NCBI GenBank assembly: GCA_037176845.1
Contig: JAYKXP010000049.1
Coordinates: 124,001 to 188,000, forward strand
Origin: Paramarasmius palmivorus
Lineage: Eukaryota; Basidiomycota; Agaricomycetes; Agaricales; Marasmiaceae
Direction of reading: 5' to 3'
Length of the DNA stretch: 64,000 nucleotides
In this document: positions 49,901 to 60,714 of the stretch, in pieces
Position numbering within the stretch: position 1 is the first letter of the stretch
Layout of the letters: each line of letters opens with the position of its first letter
Made by a program: the position numbers and the translations under genes
Notes under the pieces: model-generated
What the model saw: the letters and a program-made list of their open reading frames with translations, nothing else
Database searches by the model: none
What the model was told of the DNA's origin: nothing

Positions 49901-50080
49901 TCGCGTTAATTTGATTTTCTTTGAAATTTAGGGATCGGATGGACTGGATCCACTACTTGTACGTCAGGCTCTAAGTGCACTTATAGCAACGATTGTCAGT
50001 ATGCTCCCTCTCATCCCGTCGACCCAGTCTGTGCTAACACATTGACTCCTTTAGACTATTCACAATGTATTCCTACCTAA
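46939..50080 (+). CDS. Modular secreted pectate lyase with CBM1
   Basis: Extracellular plant cell-wall enzyme that cleaves pectate by beta-elimination. Modules in order: signal peptide (MHLPFLASLLWATCLSLALK); a ~140-residue beta-rich domain; a fibronectin-III-like domain (YDIYVSTKSETDV, LNTYWWRVDTVKGDGS); the PL1-type catalytic domain (RQLAFPGADGFGKYARGGRS, VVFDVGGIVF, KYVTIAGQTAPGKGI, DVVIRHLRVRPGK, HAIFDRCSISWTIDESFS); a calcium-binding-type DKDSDNDGVPDWWDG; a small beta domain; a Ser/Thr linker; and a C-terminal CBM1 (WGQCGG, IGWTGSTTCTSGSKCTYS, NDYYSQCIPT) with its cysteines and aromatic residues. About ten exons. The CBM1 would anchor the enzyme to cellulose. PL family number and whether the second beta domain is separate are less sure than the pectate-lyase assignment. 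Confidence 0.88.
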
Positions 50081-50254
50081 ATTTCAGTGTCTAGGCAAAT
50101 CATGTAGCGGCTGTTCTCGCATCAGAGTGATTGTCCACGACATATCCTAGTTGACCATGCGATATAACAAGAAAGTACGTTTGTAATGCTTCAAGATGGG
50201 GTATATGCTTGTAAGGGGACAAGATTCGGTATTTTTGGATATGGATGTTGGGCT

Positions 50255-51556
50255 TCATCTCAACCCTAGATGTCTGTCTAAGACACCGTTGGCCAACTTC
50301 TCGTTTTGCTCAAACCCTCTGCGAGCAGTTCTATAGCAATACTTGACCACATTTTTCCAGTCGGCATTCGTCAACGGTACCGCCTTCTGATCCTCAATCA
50401 TCTTCATTCTGCGTTGGAACCATGCTTCTGCGTCCCCAGACCAATATCCATGGCAGTTCAGCCCGCTCCTCTCCCATGCCGATGGTTTTGGCCACCACGA
50501 TTTTTTGGCTCTCCCTCCGTCTGATTGAGAACTCGGCATCAATTTGGTGAGATGGAAGAGGTAGAACTGACCTTTCATACGAATATCATAAACACCACAA
50601 ATCGCATCAACCTCATCCTCAGTCAGTTGGTCGTCCCAGTAGCCGGATTGCCCATCATCAGTGAAGAATGCCCCAGTCTCCTGAACATTTTCGCTCGGAC
50701 CCCTCAATACCAATTCTTCGACCACGATATTCCTTGCTATTCTCCCAACAATACCACCCACCGACATCGCAGCGCGGCCTCGAGGCGAACGAAGGATTTC
50801 CTTCCGAAGTTGTGCATATCTCGCGTACTCGTTGCAATCGAAAATGTGGTCTTCTTCGCGTTCTCCTAACTGAGAGGCTCGTGTTCTCTGAGTCGTGGTC
50901 GGGGACCGACGAAGATGAGGGAGGCCTGGCGGTCCCGGGACAAATGTTCGGAAAGGGATGCCGCATTCCATCAATTCTAGGATTAGGGCGCGTGGGTTGC
51001 ATTTCCATTCACGCCGAATAATCTCTAAAACAGTGGAGGAATTTGGGACTGCCATTAAGAAAGGTGGTCGACCTTCTGTACTATGCGGTTCAAGGAAGTA
51101 GAACCCCGAAGGGCTAGCCCCATCCATGGAGAGGTTCTTAAGGGACACGGAGAACGGCCAATGTCGTGGCTGATGAATCAGCGCATTGGGGTTGAACAAA
51201 TCGCACGAGCTCGTCACGGTAGTTGTGGACTCAAGCATGTCCATTATGTATTGCGAAAAGCCCGCACGGAAGGCTCCGCTTACAGGATACTCGTCGTGAA
51301 AACCCAAGACCTCCATGACTTTCTTCCAGCCACCTTCGTCCACCTTCGCATCAAAATCCCCCGACGACTCGCACTTCATAATGTATCCGAAACGATAGTA
51401 TGCGACATCTTGGATCGTGTCAACAATTGGAATGTTGTGCTGAAAGACAGCATTATGAGGATACAAGCTGCGTATGTAGCATATGGAACGGGTAAATGTT
51501 GTGCTCTCTGAGTATGTTTGTACTTTGTACGACGATTCTCTACCATCTCCAGCCAT
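50255..51556 (-). CDS. Intronless conserved hypothetical protein, 433 aa
   Basis: One uninterrupted frame from ATG 51,556 (MAGDGRESSYKVQTYSESTT) to 50,255. The lack of introns stands out among neighbours with 3-15 each. The C-terminal half contains KSWWPKPSAWERSGLNCHGY, then WSGDAEAWFQRRMKMIE and LTNADWKNVVKYCYRTARRG. From memory, this block defines a large expanded family of uncharacterised agaric proteins. No signal peptide, membrane helix or known catalytic motif is seen. Possibly a retrocopy or a member of a selfish or expanded family; function unknown. Confidence 0.65.
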   Translation of the reverse strand: MAGDGRESSYKVQTYSESTTFTRSICYIRSLYPHNAVFQHNIPIVDTIQDVAYYRFGYIMKCESSGDFDAKVDEGGWKKVMEVLGFHDEYPVSGAFRAGFSQYIMDMLESTTTVTSSCDLFNPNALIHQPRHWPFSVSLKNLSMDGASPSGFYFLEPHSTEGRPPFLMAVPNSSTVLEIIRREWKCNPRALILELMECGIPFRTFVPGPPGLPHLRRSPTTTQRTRASQLGEREEDHIFDCNEYARYAQLRKEILRSPRGRAAMSVGGIVGRIARNIVVEELVLRGPSENVQETGAFFTDDGQSGYWDDQLTEDEVDAICGVYDIRMKGQFYLFHLTKLMPSSQSDGGRAKKSWWPKPSAWERSGLNCHGYWSGDAEAWFQRRMKMIEDQKAVPLTNADWKNVVKYCYRTARRGFEQNEKLANGVLDRHLGLR

Positions 51557-52358
51557 GATACAGTTCCAGGTAGATAAGCTATGTGCAGAGTTAAAAACTT
51601 GCTCTCTCGTCCCTTAGGAGGAAAGATTCCCAAAGCAATCTCTACTGCCGTAGCAGGGAGAGTGGCGCGACGTAATTGTACTTGTGTCGGAACACAAGAC
51701 TACGGTAGTGACAACAGTTCCACAGGCCAATCGGTGTCTAAGATCCCTGCAGCAATCCGGCTGCAACGTGGCAAAAATTTCTGGAGCCTGAATGTTGAAC
51801 GCAAGACTTGCTTAACAGCCAATGGATCTGGAAGACACTTGTTTTCTGATTCAGTCCACAATCCATGTCAGTCGAGCGCTGGAAATGTGAGCCTTACCTG
51901 TTCCGAAAGGTCCTGAGCTTTCTGGATGATGGTGGTTGTGAAGAAGAAGGAATTAAAGTTTCGCTTAGGACACTTAGAATGGCACCTTCGAAAGCAGAGC
52001 CTCCCTCACGTGCCGGAGAAAGCGGGCGCTTAGTTGCTCCAAAAATCCCTTGAAAATTCAAAAACAATTCGTGTACTCAAGAATGAGCAAAAAGGGCTCC
52101 GACCGTCCCTCGGGAGGGCTTCTTAAAAGTGTGGTTGAGAATCGTTTTTGAATTTTGTAGTTAAACCACGCGACGTCGGAGCTTAAGCTTGTTGTCTTGT
52201 TTTTCAACCTCACACGCCACTCCTCGTACCAGCTCCTTCAAAATCTTGATTTTGCTAAAGAATGATTGCTCAGATATAGGTAACAGATGGACTAGATACA
52301 CATAACACACAACAGAAAACAATGAAACACTTTGGCAATACGACTCGCAACCTAGAGC
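51557..52358. other. Intergenic, about 800 bases
   Basis: A plus-strand frame of 111 codons (51,581-51,916) has no family resemblance and weak coding character. The last part is the PCNA 3' flank. Nothing else was found. Confidence 0.5.
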
Positions 52359-53854
52359 CTAGTCATCTCCAATCTTGGGTGCTAGGTAGTACCTAATGTA
52401 TCCAGGACCAAAGTCGTATGATACCTGAAGACGCCCTGATCAGTAATGCGCGCACGACGTGTTCAGCAGACGCGTACCAGTAGGGGAACATCGTTACTCA
52501 TGAAGAGCTCAACTTTATTTGTCAGACTTGCACTCTTGGAGAAGTTGACGAGGTATTTGAGCGAGAAGGTCAAGGAAACATGCGAGTTCATCTGAATGGT
52601 AACAGGCTCGCTGTCATCTTCCTCATCTGTTCACGAGTCATGGTGAGCCTTGACCAAAAAGGCAGTTGGCGACATACCATCTTTCTTTTTCTTGGTCTTT
52701 GTTGCCTTGCCATTGACAGTTTTGGGTTTCTTGGCTGCTTTACCACCGGATGACTGTCAAAAAAGGTCAACATCGGGTTTCAAGTACCATCCGCAAACAT
52801 AAGCGAACCTTCTTTTTCCTCTTCTTGCCGTCGCTCTCCTCGTCACTGTCCTCAACCTCAACCTCCTCCTCACCTTCATCCTCTTTATCTTCCTCATACT
52901 CTTTGTCGTCATCGTCGCCGTCCATGTCAACATCGTCGTCTTTCTTTTCCTTCTTCACTTTTTTCTCTTCCTTTTCCTTCTTTATCTTGACCTTGTCGCC
53001 ATCTTCATCGTCTTCCTCATCCTCACCATCTTCTTTCTTAACACCACTGCCTCCTTCTTCGTTGTCTTCGTCGTCTTCACTTGACCTGGGCTTGTTGGTG
53101 ACGGCAGTAATGGGACCTTGTCCTTTGAGTAGGACTGAACCATTGGCGGCTTCACCGTCAGCGGCAAAGCGAACGCCTTCTTTGGAGACATCGATGCGAA
53201 CGGACTCGCCTAGGGAAGCGAGGTCTCGAACGATCCTGCTGAATTCGCCGGCGGGGAACTTGACATAGGCATCATAGTCTGTGTCCGGGATGGCTGAATA
53301 CATCGAGGTTGTTAGAAAGAGACAAAGAATATCATCACTGTAACACGCACCTAGAGAATCAGAGTCGATATCCATTAGCTTGAGATCGTATTCTGCGATT
53401 CTGTCACTGTCTAAAAACGCGTCAGCGTCGTTCTCAGGTGTCACCCGCTCAGAGATAAAACGCGTCTCAGCGCCGAGAAAGCACTCACTCTTCGCCTCGT
53501 AGACCAAGTTTAATACGTCTGCTTCGTCCGCCGCCTTTAACGTGCACAAGTCATCGTCTTTCGCGCACTTCAACACCTTTGTCAAACTAGCAATGTTTAC
53601 ACCGAGCGGCATCGGTCTGTCGCAGCGATACTTTTTGAAACCTTGATGCTGAAGCTTTACAGCAACAAGAGCGACGTGTGAGTTGTCCATTGCTTGAAGG
53701 TTGATACCCTCTTCATTACACTCAAAGTTGGCGTCGTTGACGAGTTCCTTGATGGCTGCAAGAGGTTTTAGCAGCGATTTTCAAGGTAAATCAAACGCGT
53801 ACCATCAAGAAGCTTTTTGAGCAGTGAAGCTTCAGAGATTTTTGCTTCGAGCAT
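52359..53854 (-). CDS. POL30: PCNA (DNA sliding clamp) with a ~135-residue charged insertion
   Basis: Ring-shaped clamp that tethers DNA polymerases and repair factors. The spliced protein is about 384 residues against the usual ~258. Residues 1-184 align without gaps to normal PCNA: MLEAKISEASLLKKLLDAIK, NLQAMDNSHVALVAVKL, YDLKLMDIDSDSLAIPDTDY (interdomain connector) and VSKEGVRFAADGEAANGSV, with the modification-site lysine exactly at 164. The last 65 (EPVTIQMNSHVSLTFSLKYL to YYLAPKIGDD) are also normal. Between them, where other PCNAs have about 12 residues, lie ~135 residues rich in Asp, Glu and Lys, including KKEKEEKKVKKEKKDDD and a basic KKPKTVNGKATKTKKKK. Two short introns fall inside or at the end of this insert and keep its frame. 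ACGCGT boxes occur in introns 1, 2 and the last. No second PCNA gene is in the window. Confidence 0.92.
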
Positions 53855-54055
53855 GGTGGGCAAAGGGCGGTGTTGGTGGTGGATGAAAGACAGGCAGACA
53901 GTGACACGTCCGTCACACCTCGTGAGGTCGCGTTACTAGAGTAAACCTTAACCCAAGCACTGCTTAGTCAGAGAGCGGTGACGTCCCTGTGACTTGTGAC
54001 AGAGGTCGGAAATTCACGGCGTATCACTGGGTCAGAGTTTTCTGCAACGACCACC
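53855..54055. promoter_or_regulatory. Short bidirectional promoter (PCNA / MPP-beta)
   Basis: Only 201 bases separate the divergent ATGs. No TATA box or ACGCGT box was seen inside it; the ACGCGT copies lie in the PCNA introns instead. Confidence 0.55.
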
Positions 54056-55565
54056 ATGCTCAGCCGCGTCCTTAGAACAGCTGTACGCCATCCAGTGAGT
54101 TTTCTGAGCTTTTTAATGGAATTGTGTGCTAAAATACATATCATTTTTGTAGCGGGCACTGCGGTCATACGCAACCCACACCGCTGGCGGTCCTCTCACC
54201 CAAATTTCTACCCTAAAGAACGGTCTTACCGTTGCTACCGAAACTCACCCTCACGCCGAAACTGCTACCGTTGGTGTCTGGATTGACGCTGGATCTCGCG
54301 CTGAGAATGCGTCGAACAATGGTACCGCACACTTCCTCGAACACATGGCCTTCAAGGGAACCAACCGTCGTACCCAACACGCGCTCGAACTCGAGGTCGA
54401 GAACATTGGTGCTCACTTGAACGCATACACTTCTCGTGAACAAACGGTCTACTACGCAAAGAGCTTCAAGAAGGATGTTCCGGTTGCAGTCGACATTATC
54501 TCCGACATTCTCCAAAACTCCAAGTTGGATTCCAGCGCAGTAGAGAGAGAGCGTGATGTTATCCTCAGGGAGCAGCAGGAAGTTGACAAGCAGCTTGAGG
54601 AAGTCGTTTTTGACCACCTTCATGCAGTCGCCTTCCAAGGTCAACCCCTTGGCCGAACTATTCTTGGCCCTAAAAACAACATTCTTTCCATCAAGCGAGA
54701 TGACCTTGCCTCATACATAAAGACCAACTATGCCGCCGACAAGATGGTCCTTGTTGGTACTGGTGGTGTCTCCCATGAATCTCTCGTCCAACTCGCTGAA
54801 AAGCACTTCTCTTCCCTTCCTTCCTCTTCCAACCCTCTTCCTTTGGGCTCCTCATCAGCCAAGACCAAGCCCACATTTGTTGGAAGCGAGGTCAGAATAC
54901 GTGACGACGAAATTCCTACTGCCAACATTGCCATTGCCGTCGAAGGTGTTGGCTGGTCATCACCCGACTACTTCCCCATGATGGTTATGCAATCCATCTT
55001 TGGTAACTGGGATCGCTCGCTCGGTGCCAGCCCACTCCTCTCCAGTCGTCTCTCCCACATCATCTCCTCTAACAACCTCGCCAACTCGTTCATGTCCTTC
55101 TCCACTTCCTACTCTGATACCGGTCTCTGGGGTATCTACCTCGTCACCGAGAACCTCATGAACCTCGACGATCTCTTGAAGTTCACATTAAAGGAGTGGA
55201 CAAGAATGAGCATTGCTCCGACGGAGGTGGAGGTTGAGCGGGCAAAGTCGCAGCTCAAGGCCGGTTTGCTCCTTAGCTTGGATGGTACGACTGCGATTGC
55301 AGAGGATATTGGTCGCCAGATTGTCACGACTGGACGACGTATGTCCCCTGCTCAGCTAGAGAATGCCGTTGACGCCGTCACCGTTGAGGATATCAAGAGA
55401 GTTGCCCAGAAATACTTATGGGACAAAGATGTATGTTTATTCTCTTAGCTTCTCTTACTTTGCTGACTCGAGTTTTCCTAGTTCGCCATGGCGGCTCTTG
55501 GAAGCATTGATGGATTGTTGGATTACAACCGTATTCGTAATGATATGTCGTCGATGCTCTACTAG
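54056..55565 (+). CDS. MAS1: Mitochondrial processing peptidase, beta subunit
   Basis: Catalytic subunit of the matrix peptidase that removes mitochondrial presequences. The N-terminus is itself a presequence: MLSRVLRTAVRHP, spliced to RALRSYATHTAGGPL, arginine-rich and acid-poor. The M16 metallopeptidase motif HFLEH (HxxEH, in NGTAHFLEHMAFKGTNRRT) is intact, and the downstream helix VERERDVILREQQEVDKQLE supplies the third zinc ligand. The C-terminal half (GVGWSSPDYFPMMVMQSIFG, SQLKAGLLLSLDGTTAIAED) is complete to SIDGLLDYNRIRNDMSSMLY. Three exons, with one large central exon. An active HxxEH separates it from the alpha subunit and from the core I protein of complex III. Confidence 0.93.
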
Positions 55566-56328
55566 ATAGCCTGGCATTCTTTGGTCGTTCGACGTACATT
55601 ATTTTACATAGAACTCGCGCGCGTGGGCTGTAAAAAGCTGGCAGGCTAATACAAATTTCCTTCTAAACATTTCTGCAGCTTTTTAGCGCGGCGGTCGTTG
55701 ATGTCGATGATGAGACGCGCGAGTTGCGACAGGAGGTTTGGGTGGCACTGTCGTTGCATTGTAAATTAGCAAATACTAAAGCGCCAAAGTATTCCTGAGA
55801 TCAGTGAGATACCCATGGACATGGAACAGCCTAGGGCATCATATAAATTCCCCCCAAATACTGTACATACATACCATACAGTCTGTACTGTTCCTCGGCG
55901 TTTCTGCTATGTACATTACGTAACTCCAAAATCCAAACCGGAAATTCTATCGCTGTCTTCAGCTTCCTTCTGAACCCATACTCGTTGACAACATGCTGCC
56001 CAGGGTCTAGCGCATCGTGGACACGAAGACTTGGTGGAGAATTTCGCTTTACCTTAACGGGGACCCCAGAGTCAAAATAGAGTCAGCGGGGCAGCGCAGA
56101 TGACATGATGCATGATGTTTGGACCATTGAAGGCAGTCCAGAGAAGCTTTGTTGAATAGGTATATGACAGTCTCACGTTCTGAACGCTCACCAGCACCCG
56201 TATAACCTCAGGCCTCAGGTTGACAGGAAGCGCCTAACGATAACTGACGCAGAACACTGCCCCTGCGACAGCCTTTCGATCCATATAACAACACCCTGTC
56301 AACCTGTATCGAGGTATTGGCAGACAAG
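55566..56328. other. Intergenic, about 760 bases
   Basis: MPP-beta 3' flank and the upstream region of the right F-box gene. No gene or strong motif seen. Confidence 0.5.
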
Positions 56329-57871
56329 ATGCCCTCGCTTCCCCCCGAGCTCTTCCCCCTCGTTATCGTCCACCTGGATCGAAACATAAAGGCTCTCAAC
56401 AGATGCGCACTCGTATGTCGACAATGGGCCGATATTTCTCGTTCCTTGGCTTTCAACACACTACATGTCACCGGCCAATTCTTATCTAGGAAACGGCGTG
56501 CACGCAAAGTCTCTCGCTTCCTTCAGCTGTGCACCAGTCCTTTCGAAACCTTCTCCAAATCCAAGGTCCAAACTCTCGAGCTTCACGAGTGGCCGAAATA
56601 CACCTCCGATCCTGCTATTCAGCACGTGGATCTTAACGAATTGTTGGGATGGGAGTCTTCGGACGGGACAAAGAACTTTTCATCCTTGTTCCCGCATTTG
56701 AAGGCTCTGAGTATCGTAGGGAGCGTATATTGGCGTTCGCTTTCGATTCCAGCCAAAAATGCCCTTCTTCAAGGGTTCATGACAGTTACCGAGCTCAGGG
56801 TGGCATACATTCGTCTCGAGGACAATTACGACGAGTTCCTCGAGTTTATCAATTCCTTCCCCTTACTGAAATCTCTAGATCTTTGCGGGATCTATAATTT
56901 CAGTTTCTTGATATCGCCAATTAATGCATCCGTGAAACTCAACCCATCCATTGAAAAACTCGAATTGGATTCCCTCGGCGACGTGGATCTCGTTCGTGCC
57001 ATCATGCCCGCTCCCAAGCTCAAAACGCTTCAATTGGAGGGGTCGATTTTCTTTGAAGAGTTGATGAACACGGATGAGCTCCGGGCTGTGACGGACGACT
57101 TGATAAGGTCCGTCGGTCCAACGCTAGAGACGTTCATATGCAAAGGTTATTACTACAATGGTGGTGTTGCTATTTGTGAGTGACTCTCTTTTTTCGCTGG
57201 CACGGGCGCTGATAGCACCTTGATGTCCAGACAGCTACCTCACGACACTGGATCTTTCCGGAATGCCCAACCTGAAGCGATTAGAGTTCGATTTTACATC
57301 CTTCCAAGGATCCTGCTACCCTTCATCAGTCATCGACGTCCTTGACAAACTATCTCAACACCACAACACCCCTCATTTGGAAATCCTCAACATCCCATTT
57401 CTCCCAGAACTATCAGACTATGGGGACTACCCGAAACTCGACACGATCATTTTTCGACGACCGTGCTTCGCCTCTCTCCGGGAACTCAAATGTTCATTCA
57501 ACTGCACATTTACCATTAAAGACGTAGCCAAACAAAAGAAGCGAAAGCTGCGATCGCAGTGGTATTCTAAACCGGATGAGGACTCGGAAGCGGAGAAAGG
57601 TGTACAGAAGCGGATTCAGGAATTCAAAGCGGCATTTGCGGAGTGCGATAAGCGGGGTATTTTGGTCGTAGACGTTGATTATTGCTATGACCCACCGATA
57701 AGGTATGTGGCTTGTATCGTTCAAACGAAAATTTACTGACGCAGATTTGAAGTTTTAAAGAAAAGTTTGCGTCTCGAGCTCGCCGAGCTGTTTATAGGCT
57801 TCGAGGGCTGGTTCGCCTCCGCTCGTAGCTACAAAACGCCTTGCAACATTTCTTTTGGGTTTCATTGTTGA
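56329..57871 (+). CDS. F-box protein with leucine-rich C-terminal half (right paralog)
   Basis: The first ATG in the conserved frame is 56,329: MPSLPPELFPLVIVHLDRNI, then LNRCALVCRQWADISRSLAF, a full F-box. LRR-like strands follow (FPHLKALSIVGSVYW, PLLKSLDLCGIYNF). An intron (GTGAGT donor at about 57,176) joins to SYLTTLDLSGMPNLKRLEFD and on to KPDEDSEAEKGVQKRIQEF and RGILVVDVDYCYDPP. It shares intron position and C-terminal block with the gene at 4,161. A further 3' intron (GTATGT...CAG, 57,703-57,744) would give a 42-residue different end stopping at 57,871; unspliced, the frame stops at 57,739. The left paralog ends close to the unspliced point. Probably an SCF adaptor, target unknown. Confidence 0.78.
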
Positions 57872-58740
57872 ACGTTGAAACGCGATACGGAGCTGGTAGA
57901 CAGGAGTCTTTCCGATACCTGTACGCGTAGCCCGGACGTATGTTAATACGCTACAAAGGGGGGAAGTCTAGGACGTCAAGAATATATCTCATGTACAATT
58001 GCTTGTAGATTACAATTGACGTGACAGTGTAAATAATTTGTACTATAACTGTAGAAGGATGTTTCGTCAAATATCGTCCATAGTGGGAGCTTGAGTCACA
58101 GTCTGTGCCAGTGCTCTCAGTTCAAATCGCTCCTTTTCCTTGATTTTCCTAGACCGCAGCTGGGTGATTCTGGACGGTCAACTGCCTTCGATAGCAGAGA
58201 TTCGGAGCAGCATTCAGCCCGAAAGCCTACAAGACGCCCTCGACCACTCGCAGTCTTGCAATTTATCTGTTTTCAATGAACGTTTCCGGGTCTTCTGCAA
58301 GAGCTGGTTATTCCTTGAAGCCTGCAGACAGTTTTAGCTATAGTGTAACTGTTAACACGAAGTGACTAGGAGAGAATAGAACTGACCGCAATTCCCAGTC
58401 CCTCATCCTCTTCTTCGCAACTCCCATGGGTAACATACCTTCCTATTCCTGCTATCAGAGTTGTGCTGGACAATGCCAGACATATAGAAGACGATGAGAA
58501 AAGGATTAGGGACGTTGCGTATACGGTAAAGCCGAAATTTCCACAACCCTCGATCAGGCGCAAAGTCTCTTGTCTCCTTACCAACATCTCCGTCTCGCGA
58601 CCGGCCATTCGTTCACACCACACGCTCCAGCATCATGGGATTAGGAATGCGAACTGGGAAGATAGGGCTGGCATTTTGCTTCAAGACGTGAAGGACTAGC
58701 ACCATATCATACAGTCGAGGACCAGGACAGGATAGCAGCA
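57872..58740. other. Intergenic between right F-box gene and repeat
   Basis: No convincing gene. Short frames at 58,140-58,340 and 58,460-58,700 show no family features. Confidence 0.5.
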
Positions 58741-60240
58741 ACAGACCCAGCCTTCAGCTGGCACTCGATACCAAAATTCAATCCATGAACCCCAAGATAC
58801 AATACGCCAAAGGACGTAGGAGAAGAAGCTCGAGGGCTCGAACAGGTTCAGGACCGTCTTGCTACCCCCAAAAAATCGGCTGGGCGTCCCAAACACCTAT
58901 TCCACACCACATCGACGACTTGTCTGCGTTACAGACCTTCGCTAATGCAGGGACTTTTCCAAGGCTTGGATGGTCAAACAGTGGCGCTTTTGGTTTGGAA
59001 CGTTTGAAAGGGTTCCGGTATGTCGCAAAAATCCACACTCTTGGGGTTGTGTTTTACTGAGATGGCATCTCACAGCCATTAGACTTTGGCGCAATGTACT
59101 GAAGACACAGGATAAAACACAGAAGTCGAGGTCGATGGTTCTCTTGATGCACTCTGTTGTCTATGGTCGTCGGAACCGAACCTGTTACCAACTTGCAATG
59201 GTTCTTGACGGGGCTCTCGGTTCCGGTCTTGAAGCTGCTGCTGTGGCTGGAGGACAATCGCACACATATTTCCTTCACGCACATGTCGTTCCATAGGGCA
59301 TTATAGGGCATTATGGTAGTATCAGTAAGGAGTGACATGGTGAGTCATATCGCCACCGCGTTATTGCACGTGCTGATATTACCTGTTTGGTGCGCGTTAT
59401 TTGCAGAGGATGTCCAGAGACAAGCTTTGGAGGATTGAATGAGTTGAATGAGTGCTTGAGGAGACCATGTTCGTGGCGTTAACTTGTTGCTGTTGAGAGT
59501 GCGTTGTACGATTGTCGAAAGTGTTCGTAGCCTGACCATAGAGCGTCCAGAGAGGACGATTACTTGGATTTCTACCAGAGTGTTCCTCACCCTGAAAGAG
59601 GTAGCTAGCAGGGCCGAAGTCGATTTTACGAACTGGCAAAGATTATACGTGCATTACGATCAGACCGTGATTTGGGTATTCATGGAGAGCCAGGCTACTT
59701 GAAGACCTTCCGGAAAGGTGGACGAAGATTGAAGTAGCATTCAATATCTGACTTTCTGTGTTCACTGAGCCGTCGCTTTGGCCTGGCTTCGGATACGCAG
59801 ATAAACGGGCTATAAGAGAACGGATGTCTTGCGGTCAAGCTGCGAGTAGCATTGTCGTGGCGTATTGTGTATCGAGCTGCAACGTCTCCATCAGCAAATA
59901 TCGACTCCCGTTGATGAACCCAAACCTGATATCCCATATCTCGCTCATTTCCTGCTATTCCTGCTCCTCGCCGCCCCTCCTTCGCGTTTTGGGTCGGTTT
60001 GCCGCAGCTTGAGTTCTGCATGATGTTATGTACGAAGCATCACAAGATGGACAAGGTTTCTGTTCGTTCCCGCGCCCTTAACAGCACATCTCAAAACAGA
60101 ACGTCCACGTCTTGCATCGTGCGACCTGCCCATGAAGACCAGAAACATTATCAGGGTTCAGTGGCTGAGGATACCTTCGACGCGCAGAAGCTCAGTCCCC
60201 CGTCATCATCCTTACCGTCGCCCTATATACTCTGACCAGC
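58740..60240 (+). repeat. Inner right copy of the window-end repeat
   Basis: In opposite orientation to the left copies. It carries the conserved intron at 59,018-59,075, an exon before it reading DDLSALQTFANAGTFPRLG and a distal block FCMMLCTKHHKMDKVSVRSR, also found at 6,410-6,679 on the minus strand. Frames are broken. It is more like the inner left copy than the outer arms in the distal block. Confidence 0.65.
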
Positions 60241-60714
60241 AAGATGCACCAGTATGTTCTCTCTCGTGTAGCTGAAAAAAACAGTTCTGATAGGAATCTA
60301 TAGTACGAGCCTCGCGTAGAGGACGATAGTCTGCTATACATGATACAGGTATATTCCTCCTCGCTCCTGCTACACTTTTCTAATGGTTGCCTCAGGTTAC
60401 CCAACGGCAGCGTAAAACAGACAGACCCATGCAAGCTATTGTCGGACAAGAGGAAGAGGACAAGGATCAGGGTGGAGAGCACGTCGAAGATGGAAATTAT
60501 GGCCTGGTTGTTGGTGTAATCCTATTACTGGTGAGTGCAACGTGCGCGTCTCGGCTTCCTTGACATTGATGTTGATTCACATAGGACTTTCTCTTCGCCC
60601 TTCTTCTCCTAACACGACAAGTATTGCTTTTGGAATTCTTGTATCGAACCGGTCGAGCAGACGACGCCGAAGAATAAGGTTTCCAGGTGGTTGACGTTGT
60701 GTTCAGGATGAGTG
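60241..60714. other. Spacer between the two right repeat copies
   Basis: No gene seen. A short plus-strand stretch near 60,420-60,600 has a hydrophobic frame but no identifiable product. Confidence 0.4.

Noticed and set aside
52750..53268. Plus-strand Ser-rich reading frame of 172 codons
   Set aside because: It is the antisense of the acidic/lysine-rich PCNA insertion: GAA/GAT repeats read as TTC/ATC give Ser/Phe runs. The spliced PCNA on the other strand explains it fully.
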